Of a DNA stretch of 12,751 bases, positions 6,415 to 12,751 are shown in pieces. Each line of letters begins with the position of its first letter. The stretch's first letter is position 1. The notes below the pieces were generated by a model, which did not search any database, had not been told where the DNA came from, and saw only the letters and a program-made list of their open reading frames with translations. A program made the position numbers and the translations under genes. The stretch spans positions 1-12,751 of the forward strand of contig JBBITW010000103.1 of the NCBI GenBank assembly GCA_037440525.1, read 5' to 3'. The stretch is from JBBITW01 sp037440525 (GTDB taxonomy: Bacteria; Desulfobacterota; BSN033; UBA1163).

Positions 6415-9054
6415 ATGGAAGTCATTACCACACACACAAATGCAGACTTCGATTCACTGGCATCGATGCTGGCTGCAAAGAAGCTCTATCCCAATGCTGT
6501 AATTGTTTTCCCCGGTTCACAGGAGAGAAACCTTCGAGAATTTTTTATTCACTCAACACTCTATGCATTTGAAGTGGAAAGGGTAAAAAATATTGATCTC
6601 CAAGAGATAAAGAAACTGATTCTGGTTGATACCCGACAGCTAAGCAGGATAGGGAAATTTTCAGAGATCATCAAAAGGCCTGAATTAGAAATTCATATAT
6701 ATGATCACCATCCCCCTTCATCCGAGGACATTCACGGGAAGGTGGAAGTCATTGCAGAAGTTGGCTCCACAGTAACTATCCTCGTAGGAATCCTCCAGGA
6801 AAAGGGAATTGAGATCTCAGGTGATGAAGCTACCATCATGCTTCTTGGTATCTATGAAGATACAGGAAACCTCACATTTCCATCGGCAAAAGAGGAAGAT
6901 TTTAGGGCAGCAGGTTATCTTGTTCGTAAGGGTGCTAACTTCAATATTCTATCTAATATAATCACTAAGGAGTTAACTTCGGAACAGATATTCTTGCTCA
7001 ATGAGTTGATTCAATCCGCTACTCGTTATAATATTCAAGGAATTGAAATAGTGATCGCCCAAGCCTATGTTGAGCGATATGTTGGTGATATTGCCATCCT
7101 CGTCCATAAGCTTAAGGATATGGAGAATCTTGATGTCCTTTTCGTTTTGGTGCATATGGAAGATCGTATCTATCTGATTGGTCGAAGCAGGCTTGAGGAG
7201 GTTAATGTATCTGAGATTGCAAGTGAATTTGGAGGGGGAGGTCATCCTACTGCTGCTTCGGCAACAATAAAGGGGATGACGCTGATTGAGGCCCATGATC
7301 GTTTATTAAATCTCCTAAAGGAGATGGTTCGGCCTAAAAAGGTAGCGAAGGATATAATGGTTTTCCCAGTTAAGACGATTGAACCGGAGAGGACGATTGA
7401 AGAGGCACGTGAGATCATGAACCGTTATAACCTCAATATACTCCCTGTTTGTCAGGGAGAAAAAGTGATTGGATTGATTTCTAAGGAAGTTGTTGAAAGG
7501 GCAATCCACCATGGATTAAAGGACTCCTCTATAAAGGAATATATGTCAACTGAGTTCTCTGTCGTTTCACCTGATACTCCATTCAGCAGAATTCAGGAAT
7601 TGATTATAGGACAGAACCAGCACCTCTTACCTGTAGTTCAAAAGGATCGACTAATAGGGATAATATCTTTAGGGGACGTGATGCGAGGCATCCAGGAGGA
7701 GATGTTAAAATCCTGGAAGAGGATCTCCCTATTTGAAAGTCAACCCCTTTATGGGAAGAAGAAGGTTATTTCTAAGTTAATGGAGGAGCGTTTCCCAAAA
7801 CGAATTTATCAACTCCTGATGGAATTTGGCAAAGTAGGGGATGAGCTGGGATATTCTGTTTATGCGGTAGGAGGGTTTGTAAGGGATCTGCTGATGAGGG
7901 TTGAAAATTTTGATATAGACATTGTAGTTGAAGGGGATGGAATTCTATTTGCCGAGAAGTTTGAAAAGAGGTTTCCTTGTAGGATTAGAACCCATAGAAA
8001 GTTTGGAACAGCTATTATCCTTTTCTCAGATGGTTTAAAGGTAGATATCGCTACAGCGCGTCTGGAGGTATACGAATCCCCTGGTGCGCTACCAACTGTA
8101 GAAAAGGGCTCTATCAAGATGGACCTATATAGAAGGGATTTTACAATCAATACATTGGCCATACATCTTAATCCGAAATCCTTTGGAGAATTGATAGATT
8201 TTTTTGGGGGGGTAAAGGATATAAAGGAGAAGGTGATTCGTGTCCTTCATAATCTTTCATTCGTTGAAGACCCTACGAGGGTCTTCAGGGCAATTCGATT
8301 CGAACAGAGGTTCAAGTTTCAGATCGGTAAGCAAACTCAAAATCTGATGAGGAATGCTGTAAAGATGGGTTTTATGGATCGTCTCTCAGGAGGAAGGCTA
8401 TTCTCTGAGCTTATTTTGATTCTTCAAGAAGAGAATCCCCTCCCTGCTTTAAGACGGATGAATGATTTCAATCTGTTTCAATTGCTTCATCCCAATCTTA
8501 AATTTGACGAAGAGAAGATAAATCTTTTTGAACAGATCCAACATGTGATCTCATGGTTTGATCTCCTTTTCCTTGAAGAGAAATATGATAGATGGCTTAT
8601 TTACTTTTATGGTCTAATCGATTCCTTGAAGGAAGAAGGGGTTATAGAAATATGCCAAAGATTGGATATGGTTGGTAAGTTTAAAATTAGAGTGATGGAA
8701 GGAAAGAGACAGGCAGAGAAAACACTATTAAAGATATTCTCCTGGATTGAAGCAGGTATTGAACCAAGACGCTCAGAAATCTATGAATTGCTCAATCCAA
8801 TACCTACTGAAGTGAAACTATTCATGATGGCTAAAACCACTCAGAACCTCACAAGAAAATACATATCACTCTATTTTACACAGCTTAAGGACACAAAGCC
8901 GATTTTAAGGGGAGCGGATTTGGTAAAGATGGGAATTAAACCTGGTCCAGGAATTAAGAGAAGACTGAACGACCTCCTTAAGGCGCGCCTTGATGAACAG
9001 GTTATAACCCGTCAGGACGAAATTGATTACCTGTTAAAGGCTTATGGGGTATAA
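6415..9054 (+). CDS. DHH/DHHA1-CBS-CBS-tRNA nucleotidyltransferase/poly(A) polymerase fusion
   Basis: A four-part protein of 879 residues. (1) DHH phosphoesterase, about 1-150: THTNADFDS, LVDTRQ, DHH at 97-99 and YEDTGN supply the four metal-binding motifs. (2) DHHA1, ending near 290 with GGGGH at 273-277. Together these resemble nanoRNase/oligoribonuclease NrnA. (3) Two CBS domains, about 310-430, a likely adenine-nucleotide sensor. (4) Class II nucleotidyltransferase from about 480: VGGFVRDLL, catalytic D500 and D502 (FDIDIVVEGDG), RRDFTIN at 573-579, EDPTRVFRAIRFEQRF at 618, then a C-terminal RNA-binding region. The layout is shared with the Aquifex A-adding enzyme, so A-addition to tRNA, or RNA tailing, is likely; sequence alone cannot separate A-adding, CCA-adding and poly(A) activity. 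An in-frame TTG (6394) lies within the inverted repeat; ATG 6415 gives the usual family N-terminus. Its stop overlaps scpA by one base. Confidence 0.92.
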   Translation: MEVITTHTNADFDSLASMLAAKKLYPNAVIVFPGSQERNLREFFIHSTLYAFEVERVKNIDLQEIKKLILVDTRQLSRIGKFSEIIKRPELEIHIYDHHPPSSEDIHGKVEVIAEVGSTVTILVGILQEKGIEISGDEATIMLLGIYEDTGNLTFPSAKEEDFRAAGYLVRKGANFNILSNIITKELTSEQIFLLNELIQSATRYNIQGIEIVIAQAYVERYVGDIAILVHKLKDMENLDVLFVLVHMEDRIYLIGRSRLEEVNVSEIASEFGGGGHPTAASATIKGMTLIEAHDRLLNLLKEMVRPKKVAKDIMVFPVKTIEPERTIEEAREIMNRYNLNILPVCQGEKVIGLISKEVVERAIHHGLKDSSIKEYMSTEFSVVSPDTPFSRIQELIIGQNQHLLPVVQKDRLIGIISLGDVMRGIQEEMLKSWKRISLFESQPLYGKKKVISKLMEERFPKRIYQLLMEFGKVGDELGYSVYAVGGFVRDLLMRVENFDIDIVVEGDGILFAEKFEKRFPCRIRTHRKFGTAIILFSDGLKVDIATARLEVYESPGALPTVEKGSIKMDLYRRDFTINTLAIHLNPKSFGELIDFFGGVKDIKEKVIRVLHNLSFVEDPTRVFRAIRFEQRFKFQIGKQTQNLMRNAVKMGFMDRLSGGRLFSELILILQEENPLPALRRMNDFNLFQLLHPNLKFDEEKINLFEQIQHVISWFDLLFLEEKYDRWLIYFYGLIDSLKEEGVIEICQRLDMVGKFKIRVMEGKRQAEKTLLKIFSWIEAGIEPRRSEIYELLNPIPTEVKLFMMAKTTQNLTRKYISLYFTQLKDTKPILRGADLVKMGIKPGPGIKRRLNDLLKARLDEQVITRQDEIDYLLKAYGV

Positions 9055-9800
9055 TGATGGCCGAAGATAATGTCTTATTGGAAGAAAGATCTCCCTATAC
9101 ATTTCGGCTTGAAAATTTTGAAGGTCCGCTTGACCTTTTACTTCACTTAATAAACAAAGACGAATTGAACATATTCGATATACCAATTGCTCGAATTACA
9201 GAGCAATATTTAGAATACCTTAAATTGATGAAGGTTTTAAACCTGGATATTGCTGGAGAGTATCTCCTCATGGCCTCAACGCTCCTTCATATAAAATCGA
9301 AGATGCTGCTCCCAAAACCTTCCAAAGAAGGGGAAGAGGAGAATGTAGAAGATCCGAGAGCTGAATTGGTTCGAAGACTCATTGAATACCAAAAATATAA
9401 AATGGCTGCAGATGAGTTAATTAGAAGACCTATTCTGGATAGGGATTTCTTCGTTAGATTGACATCATTAAAAGAGGATGAAATCAAAGAGGAAGAAAGG
9501 ATAGAAGCGACACTCTTTGAACTCTTGGAGGCATTTCGTAAACTCTTAGAAAGGTCAGAAAAGGAGTCTGTCCATGAAGTGGTATTAGACCGTATTACTG
9601 TAGAAGATAAGATGCAGGATATAATTAATCTTCTCCAGAGGGAGAAAAGGAGTATCGCCTTTCATCTCCTTTTCCCGGAAAATGCCTCCCGGAGACTGAT
9701 CATTATTACATTTTTGGCCATCCTCGAATTAGTCAAGATGAAAATTATTCGCCTTTTTCAGGTGGCTCCTTTTGAGACCATTAGAATTTCACCTTTATGA
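9054..9800 (+). CDS. scpA: Segregation and condensation protein A (ScpA kleisin)
   Basis: ScpA is the kleisin subunit that bridges SMC heads and recruits ScpB in the bacterial condensin. The 248-residue protein has the diagnostic N-terminal FRLENFEGPLDLLLHLI, then LLMASTLLHIKSKMLLP, an acidic linker (about 90-100), and a C-terminal winged-helix region ending ILELVKMKIIRLFQ, which binds the SMC cap. Length is typical (about 240-270). Two consecutive ATGs overlap or follow the previous stop (TAATGATG at 9052-9059); GGGG at 9046-9049 spaces better to the second (9057). scpB commonly follows scpA, but here sppA comes next and no scpB is in the window, so it must lie elsewhere if present. Confidence 0.94.
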   Translation: MMAEDNVLLEERSPYTFRLENFEGPLDLLLHLINKDELNIFDIPIARITEQYLEYLKLMKVLNLDIAGEYLLMASTLLHIKSKMLLPKPSKEGEEENVEDPRAELVRRLIEYQKYKMAADELIRRPILDRDFFVRLTSLKEDEIKEEERIEATLFELLEAFRKLLERSEKESVHEVVLDRITVEDKMQDIINLLQREKRSIAFHLLFPENASRRLIIITFLAILELVKMKIIRLFQVAPFETIRISPL

Positions 9801-9812
9801 AATTAAGGGTAA

Positions 9813-9840
9813 ATGACAATGAATCATCTGATAATATAAA
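9813..9840 (+). promoter_or_regulatory. Candidate sigma-70-type promoter for sppA
   Basis: ATGACA (9813-9818) matches five of six bases of the -35 consensus and TATAAA (9835-9840) five of six of the -10, with a 16-base spacer. It would start transcription near 9847 and leave a leader of about 45 bases ending in the strong sppA Shine-Dalgarno. It lies in an AT-rich 91-base gap where such matches arise easily by chance. No terminator separates scpA from sppA, so read-through is also possible. Confidence 0.4.
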
Positions 9841-9891
9841 TTTAAATTATAAAAATGTTTAACATCTAAAAATCATTGGAGGGTCCATTCA

Positions 9892-10785
9892 ATGAAACGA
9901 AAGAGAATCGCTGTGGGATTGATTGTAATTGTAGTCATACTCTCTTTCTTCTTTACAGCACTCCTCTTAATCCCCAGATTTTTCAGGGGAGAAGGACCAC
10001 CTCGGTTCACCTTCGGAGATAAGATCGGGATTGTGGAGATTAAAGGGGTGATTACCCAGTCATCTCCAATTATTGAAGAGCTTCATCGCTATGAAGAGGA
10101 TGCTGAGGTGAAGGCAATCATTTTGAGAATTGACTCCCCTGGCGGAGGGGTAGGACCATCTCAGGAGATTTATAGGGAGATAACGAAGATAAAGACAAAG
10201 AAGAAGATAATCACCTCTATGGGATCTGTAGCTGCCTCTGGGGGTTATTATATTGCATGCGCATCTGATCTCATAGTTGCCAATCCAGGAACAATTACAG
10301 GTTCAATCGGTGTATTGATGGAGTTTACAAATATTGAGGAGCTTCTCAAAAAGATTGGAATAAAAGGAGTGGTCATTAAGAGTGGTGAACATAAAGATAT
10401 CGGTTCCCCATTTCGTGAAATGTCCCAAGAAGAGAAAAGGCTAATCCAGGGAGTCATCCATAATGTTCATCAGCAATTCATACAGGCAGTGATAGAGGGA
10501 AGGAAATTGGATAGAGCTAAGGTAACCCAGATTGCAGATGGACGTATATTGACAGGGGAGCAGGCTAAACAATTAGGATTGGTCGACCAGCTCGGTAATC
10601 TCCAGGATGCAATTGACACAGCGGCCAAACTGGTTGGTATAAAGGAAAAACCAATGGTAATATATCCAAAAAAGAGATTCTCCATTCTGGAACTTCTCAT
10701 AAAGGATATAACCTCAAGCATTCTTGAAACATTACAGGAGAAAAACTACGAATTGAACTATCGCTTTTTTTCTCCGAAGGGGTAA
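9892..10785 (+). CDS. sppA: Signal peptide peptidase SppA, short form
   Basis: A membrane-anchored serine peptidase (family S49) that degrades cleaved signal peptides. Residues 1-5 are basic (KRKR) and are followed by a hydrophobic segment at about 6-28, an N-terminal membrane anchor or signal sequence, with the catalytic domain outside. Catalytic serine S116 is in GSVAASGGYYIA, and the general-base lysine K168 in SGEHKDIGSPFR; the spacing of 52 equals that of B. subtilis SppA (S147/K199), so it should be active. RIDSPGGGVGPS (80-90) is the conserved strand-loop before the serine. With 297 residues it is the half-size form that assembles as an oligomer, not the duplicated E. coli type. GGAGGG (9878-9883) lies 8 bases before ATG. 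It converges with the leftward glycosylase gene, 19 bases between stops, with no clear terminator. Confidence 0.95.
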   Translation: MKRKRIAVGLIVIVVILSFFFTALLLIPRFFRGEGPPRFTFGDKIGIVEIKGVITQSSPIIEELHRYEEDAEVKAIILRIDSPGGGVGPSQEIYREITKIKTKKKIITSMGSVAASGGYYIACASDLIVANPGTITGSIGVLMEFTNIEELLKKIGIKGVVIKSGEHKDIGSPFREMSQEEKRLIQGVIHNVHQQFIQAVIEGRKLDRAKVTQIADGRILTGEQAKQLGLVDQLGNLQDAIDTAAKLVGIKEKPMVIYPKKRFSILELLIKDITSSILETLQEKNYELNYRFFSPKG

Positions 10786-10804
10786 ATTCACTCTCTGATC
10801 AGGT

Positions 10805-11482
10805 TCATCCAAGTTTGGCCAATTCATTTGCAACCTTTTTTATATCATCCCATACATCCCTCTTTTTTTCAGGGTTTCGAAGGAGGTATGCTGGGTGATA
10901 AGTGGGTATAACCTTAATCCCGGAAAACTGAAATAGTTTCCCTCTCAGTGATGTGATTTTAGCATCAGTTTTAAGAAGGGTCTGAGCAGAAAATGTTCCC
11001 AGGGCACATATGATTTTTGGCTGAATTGCATTTATCTGTTTTAAAAGAAAGGGATAACAGCTTTCAATCTCTTCATATTCAGGGTTACGGTTCTGAGGGG
11101 GTCTGCATTTGATGATATTTGTGATATACACCTCATCTCTCTGGAGATTGATAGCCTGAAGAATCTTTGTTAAAAGTTGGCCAGCCTTTCCTACAAAGGG
11201 TTTACCCTGAATATCCTCGTCGTAACCGGGTCCCTCTCCAATTAGCATCAATTTTGCCTCTGGATTGCCCTCTCCAAAAACAATTTTATTTCGGGTTCGA
11301 TAAAGTTTGCATCTCTTACAATCCCCGAGTTCCTCGCGGATCTCCTTTAGGATCTTTATCTTTGATCTTATGTTACATCTGGGGGCATCTTCAGAGAAGG
11401 GAATGGTATCAACTCCTATTCCCTTTAAATATTCAATATATGATTTTAGATCAGCAATAATCTCTCGAAATATCGTTTCCAA
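10805..11482 (-). CDS. Uracil-DNA glycosylase, family 4 (4Fe-4S)
   Basis: Removes uracil from DNA arising by cytosine deamination or dUTP incorporation, starting base-excision repair. The 225-residue protein has the family 4 signatures: motif GEGPGYDED at 82-90 and HPAYLLR at 196-202. Cysteines 55, 58, 126 and 142 (CKRC, then IKCRPPQNR, then ESCYPF) have the spacing of the 4Fe-4S cluster ligands of this class. The N-terminal 50 residues are variable and helical. The start is TTG at 11482-11480, with GGGGAG at 11497-11492 nine bases upstream; no ATG occurs before the catalytic core. It is an N-terminally complete gene on the strand opposite to sppA, and together with dut it covers both prevention and removal of uracil in DNA. 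Confidence 0.95.
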   Translation of the reverse strand: METIFREIIADLKSYIEYLKGIGVDTIPFSEDAPRCNIRSKIKILKEIREELGDCKRCKLYRTRNKIVFGEGNPEAKLMLIGEGPGYDEDIQGKPFVGKAGQLLTKILQAINLQRDEVYITNIIKCRPPQNRNPEYEEIESCYPFLLKQINAIQPKIICALGTFSAQTLLKTDAKITSLRGKLFQFSGIKVIPTYHPAYLLRNPEKKRDVWDDIKKVANELAKLG

Positions 11483-11784
11483 AAATTATTTCTCCCCTTA
11501 ATTATAACTTAAATAATTTGGTTCTTCTCCAATTTAGTTTTTATAAAGGGTTCTCCGACAGAATCGGATCCGCCTCTGGAGGAAAAGACTTTATTAGTGC
11601 CTTAATCGTTTTTTTAACTTCTCCTAATCTCTATTTTTGTAAATACCTAAACATACTTTGATATGACCTTTGCCAAATTTTTAGCTCTTTGTAATCTTAA
11701 GTTTTTTCTTCGAACCCTTGACCCATTGAATCCTCATGATTTTATCAACTTTTTTGTAGATGATCCAGTAATTTTAATAGCCAT
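11483..11784. other. AT-rich gap between the two leftward genes, possible gene remnant
   Basis: No intact gene was accepted in this 302-base gap. Read leftward from the hydrolase stop, an ATG (11784-11782) directly follows the TAA and opens MAIKITGSSTKKLIKS, then TGA (11736-11734). The same frame then gives 28 sense codons (ending AKNLAKVISKYV) up to TAG (11649-11647). A different frame from 11630 gives 29 sense codons ending SFPPEADPILSENPL and TAA (11543-11541). Together these could be an approximately 81-codon gene broken by two stops and one frameshift. The pieces read like protein, but I recognise no family, and an AT-rich strand readily gives lysine-rich readings. A TATAAT at 11506-11501 (minus strand) is too near the glycosylase Shine-Dalgarno to be a useful promoter. 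No strong terminator was found. Confidence 0.3.
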
Positions 11785-12573
11785 TTATGACATAAGAAAA
11801 TTTATTACCTCCCTTAAAAAAATTTCTGGAGCGGTATCCATAGCCGCATGTTGTTGTCCTGGCATAACTATTACCCTACTATTTGGGATAGAGTCTTTTA
11901 GGGTTTTAATTGCATCCTGAAATAAGGGAGGACTATCACTCCCCAAAAGAAGAAGGGTTTGTGTATACATTTTAGAAAATCGGCTTGGTTTAAAAACATA
12001 ATTACGGACGCTTTCCTCCTCTCGTGGGATAGTATGGGCGGCGGCCAATCTCGAAGGCCAATTTGGAAGAGATCTCAGTATTAAAATTTCATGCCCAGGG
12101 ACTTTAACAATCTCCTGAAGAAAAATCAAAAGGGCCTTTTCATTTTCTCCTTCCCGAATTGCCTCTTTTACCCTCTCTAATGAATCAGAGGATGATTTCA
12201 TCCCAGTATTAGTGTGGATTGGAGGTTCGTATAAAATAAGTTTCTTAATTTTTGAAGTTTTCAGGGAGGCCTCCAAGCAACATATTGCCCCGTAAGAATG
12301 TCCGAGCAGATTTACTGGTTCAGAAATTGATTCTACAACTGCTACTATATCATCATATTCGAGATCAATGCTATAAGAATCAGCATCACCGCTTTCACCT
12401 CGACCTCTTCGATCCACAGCATAAACTGTGAAATGTCTTTCAAGCTCTGGAAGAACTGTTATCCAGCGGGTATGATCTGAACCTGTTCCATGAATCAAAA
12501 CGAGTGGGGGTCCATCACCCTTTTTTTTATACGCAATAACAATACCATCTTTTGATTTAATAAATTCCATCAT
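11785..12573 (-). CDS. Alpha/beta-fold hydrolase
   Basis: A 262-residue single-domain alpha/beta hydrolase of the esterase/haloperoxidase-like group. The oxyanion-hole motif is HGTG at 28-31 (VLIHGTGSDHTRW), the strand-turn DRRGRGES at 54-61, and the nucleophile elbow GHSYG puts the serine at 93. D213 (LLLGSDSPP) and H242 (PGQQHAAMDTAPE) complete the catalytic triad. There is no signal peptide, so it is cytoplasmic. The substrate cannot be read from sequence; relatives cleave esters, lactones or epoxides. Start: the reading frame opens TTG-ATG-ATG (12576-12568). AGGGAGGA (12585-12578) fits the first ATG at 12573 with five bases between GGAGG and the start; the second ATG (12570) is nearly as good. 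It is a lone gene flanked by AT-rich, repeat-bearing DNA, so it may be an accessory gene. Confidence 0.9.
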   Translation of the reverse strand: MMEFIKSKDGIVIAYKKKGDGPPLVLIHGTGSDHTRWITVLPELERHFTVYAVDRRGRGESGDADSYSIDLEYDDIVAVVESISEPVNLLGHSYGAICCLEASLKTSKIKKLILYEPPIHTNTGMKSSSDSLERVKEAIREGENEKALLIFLQEIVKVPGHEILILRSLPNWPSRLAAAHTIPREEESVRNYVFKPSRFSKMYTQTLLLLGSDSPPLFQDAIKTLKDSIPNSRVIVMPGQQHAAMDTAPEIFLREVINFLMS

Positions 12574-12617
12574 CAATTCCTCCCTATTAAAAATTGTTTA
12601 AAATATCTTTATACTTT

Positions 12618-12623
12618 ATTATA
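12618..12623 (-). promoter_or_regulatory. Candidate -10 box for the hydrolase gene
   Basis: On the minus strand TATAAT is an exact -10 consensus. It would start transcription near 12611, about 30 bases before the Shine-Dalgarno of the hydrolase gene. The expected -35 position (TAAAAT, 17 bases away) matches poorly, and the region is very AT-rich, so chance is a real possibility. Confidence 0.35.
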
Positions 12624-12691
12624 ACCTAAATTGCGAGGTTATTTTAATCCTTTATTATTATAAAAATTATTATATCTAAATTGAGCAATTC

Positions 12692-12716
12692 AAGATTGTC
12701 ATTGCGAAGCAATCTT
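12692..12716. repeat. Palindromic extragenic repeat, copy 1 (GTCATTGCGAAGCAATC type)
   Basis: AAGATTG (12692-12698) pairs with CAATCTT (12710-12716). Nested inside is the alternative palindrome ATTGC-GAA-GCAAT (12701-12713). This is the short form of an intergenic palindrome I recognise from many bacterial genomes, usually written GTCATTGCGAGC...GAAGCAATCT. It is non-coding, can fold as a DNA or RNA hairpin, and is normally present in many scattered copies; recognition is from memory of the motif, not from a search. Confidence 0.7.
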
Positions 12717-12723
12717 TACTAAA

Positions 12724-12751
12724 TTGTCATTCCGAGCGGAGCGAGGAATCT
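12724..12751. repeat. Palindromic extragenic repeat, copy 2 (GTCATTCCGAG...GGAATC type), reaches window edge
   Basis: TTGTCATTCC is followed by a GC-rich centre (GAGCGGAGCGA) and GGAATCT; ATTCC (12729-12733) pairs with GGAAT (12745-12749). It shares the lead TTGTCATT and trailing AATCT with copy 1, seven bases away, but has compensating changes (GC to CC, and GC to GG) that keep the stem paired. The element reaches the last base of the window, so further copies may follow. Confidence 0.7.

Noticed and set aside
6354..6572. A 72-codon plus-strand frame across the inverted repeat and the start of the fusion gene
   Set aside because: It overlaps the well-supported DHH domain in another frame and reads as low-complexity, cysteine-rich noise.
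10790..10804. CTGATCAG palindrome between the convergent sppA and glycosylase genes as a shared terminator
   Set aside because: An eight-base palindrome with no loop and no T-run is too weak; it occurs by chance.
11501..11506. TATAAT on the minus strand as a promoter for the uracil-DNA glycosylase
   Set aside because: Transcription would begin inside the Shine-Dalgarno at 11492-11497, and the expected -35 position does not match.
11550..11580. Small complementary pieces (CCGA/TCGG, CTCC/GGAG) as a terminator
   Set aside because: The stems are four bases and compete with each other, and no T-run follows on either strand.
11734..11736. Reading the in-frame TGA in the 11541-11784 segment as selenocysteine
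   Set aside because: No SECIS-like hairpin was evident after the TGA, and a further stop and a frame change follow, so decay or non-coding DNA is simpler.
11663..11920. An 85-codon open frame on the plus strand
   Set aside because: It runs opposite the end of the alpha/beta hydrolase, whose motifs are clear, and the adjoining gap. It has no Shine-Dalgarno and no recognisable motif; it is a shadow.
12679..12690. AATTGAGCAATT as a third repeat copy
   Set aside because: It is a short AT-rich palindrome lacking the GTCATT lead and AATCT end of the neighbouring repeats.

Overview
This is a low-GC bacterial window with a conventional core. Ten genes run rightward from the left edge, and two run leftward in an AT-rich right-hand part. 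The gene order rbfA-truB-rpsO-pnp-M16 protease-dut is the tail of the nusA/infB-type translation and RNA-metabolism operon. Together with a XerD recombinase, a DHH-CBS-poly(A) polymerase fusion, ScpA and a family 4 uracil-DNA glycosylase, it suggests an anaerobic Gram-negative-type bacterium from the Desulfobacterota (former Deltaproteobacteria) or a neighbouring phylum. This placement is inferred from gene content and order; nothing in the window proves it.

Region 1 (1-5302) is one tightly packed operon. The end of rbfA overlaps truB, and truB/rpsO, pnp/M16 and M16/dut each join through an ATGA stop-start overlap, which suggests translational coupling. The products act in 30S maturation (RbfA, S15), tRNA modification (TruB), RNA decay (PNPase), proteolysis (M16) and nucleotide sanitation (Dut). 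A strong intrinsic terminator at 5329-5361 closes the unit.

Region 2 (5394-9800) holds xerD, a large multidomain DHH/DHHA1-CBS-CBS-tRNA nucleotidyltransferase gene and scpA. These cover chromosome dimer resolution, RNA 3'-end metabolism and chromosome condensation. An imperfect 104-bp inverted repeat (6295-6398) lies between xerD and the fusion gene and reaches the start of the latter.

Region 3 (9801-10785) is sppA, a membrane-anchored signal peptide peptidase with its own good ribosome binding site and a plausible promoter.

Region 4 (10786-12751) has two leftward genes: a 4Fe-4S uracil-DNA glycosylase starting at TTG, and an alpha/beta hydrolase. Between them is a 300-bp AT-rich stretch that may hold a decayed small gene. 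The right edge contains two short palindromic extragenic repeats of the 'GTCATTGCGAAGCAATC' and 'GTCATTCCGAG...GGAATC' type; the second reaches the last base of the window.

No phage, IS transposase, CRISPR array, tRNA or rRNA was seen. I found no clearly undescribed system. The best leads are the repeat-embedded start of the DHH-CBS-polymerase gene, the absence of a stand-alone nanoRNase gene at its common place beside truB, the possible gene remnant, and the edge repeats.
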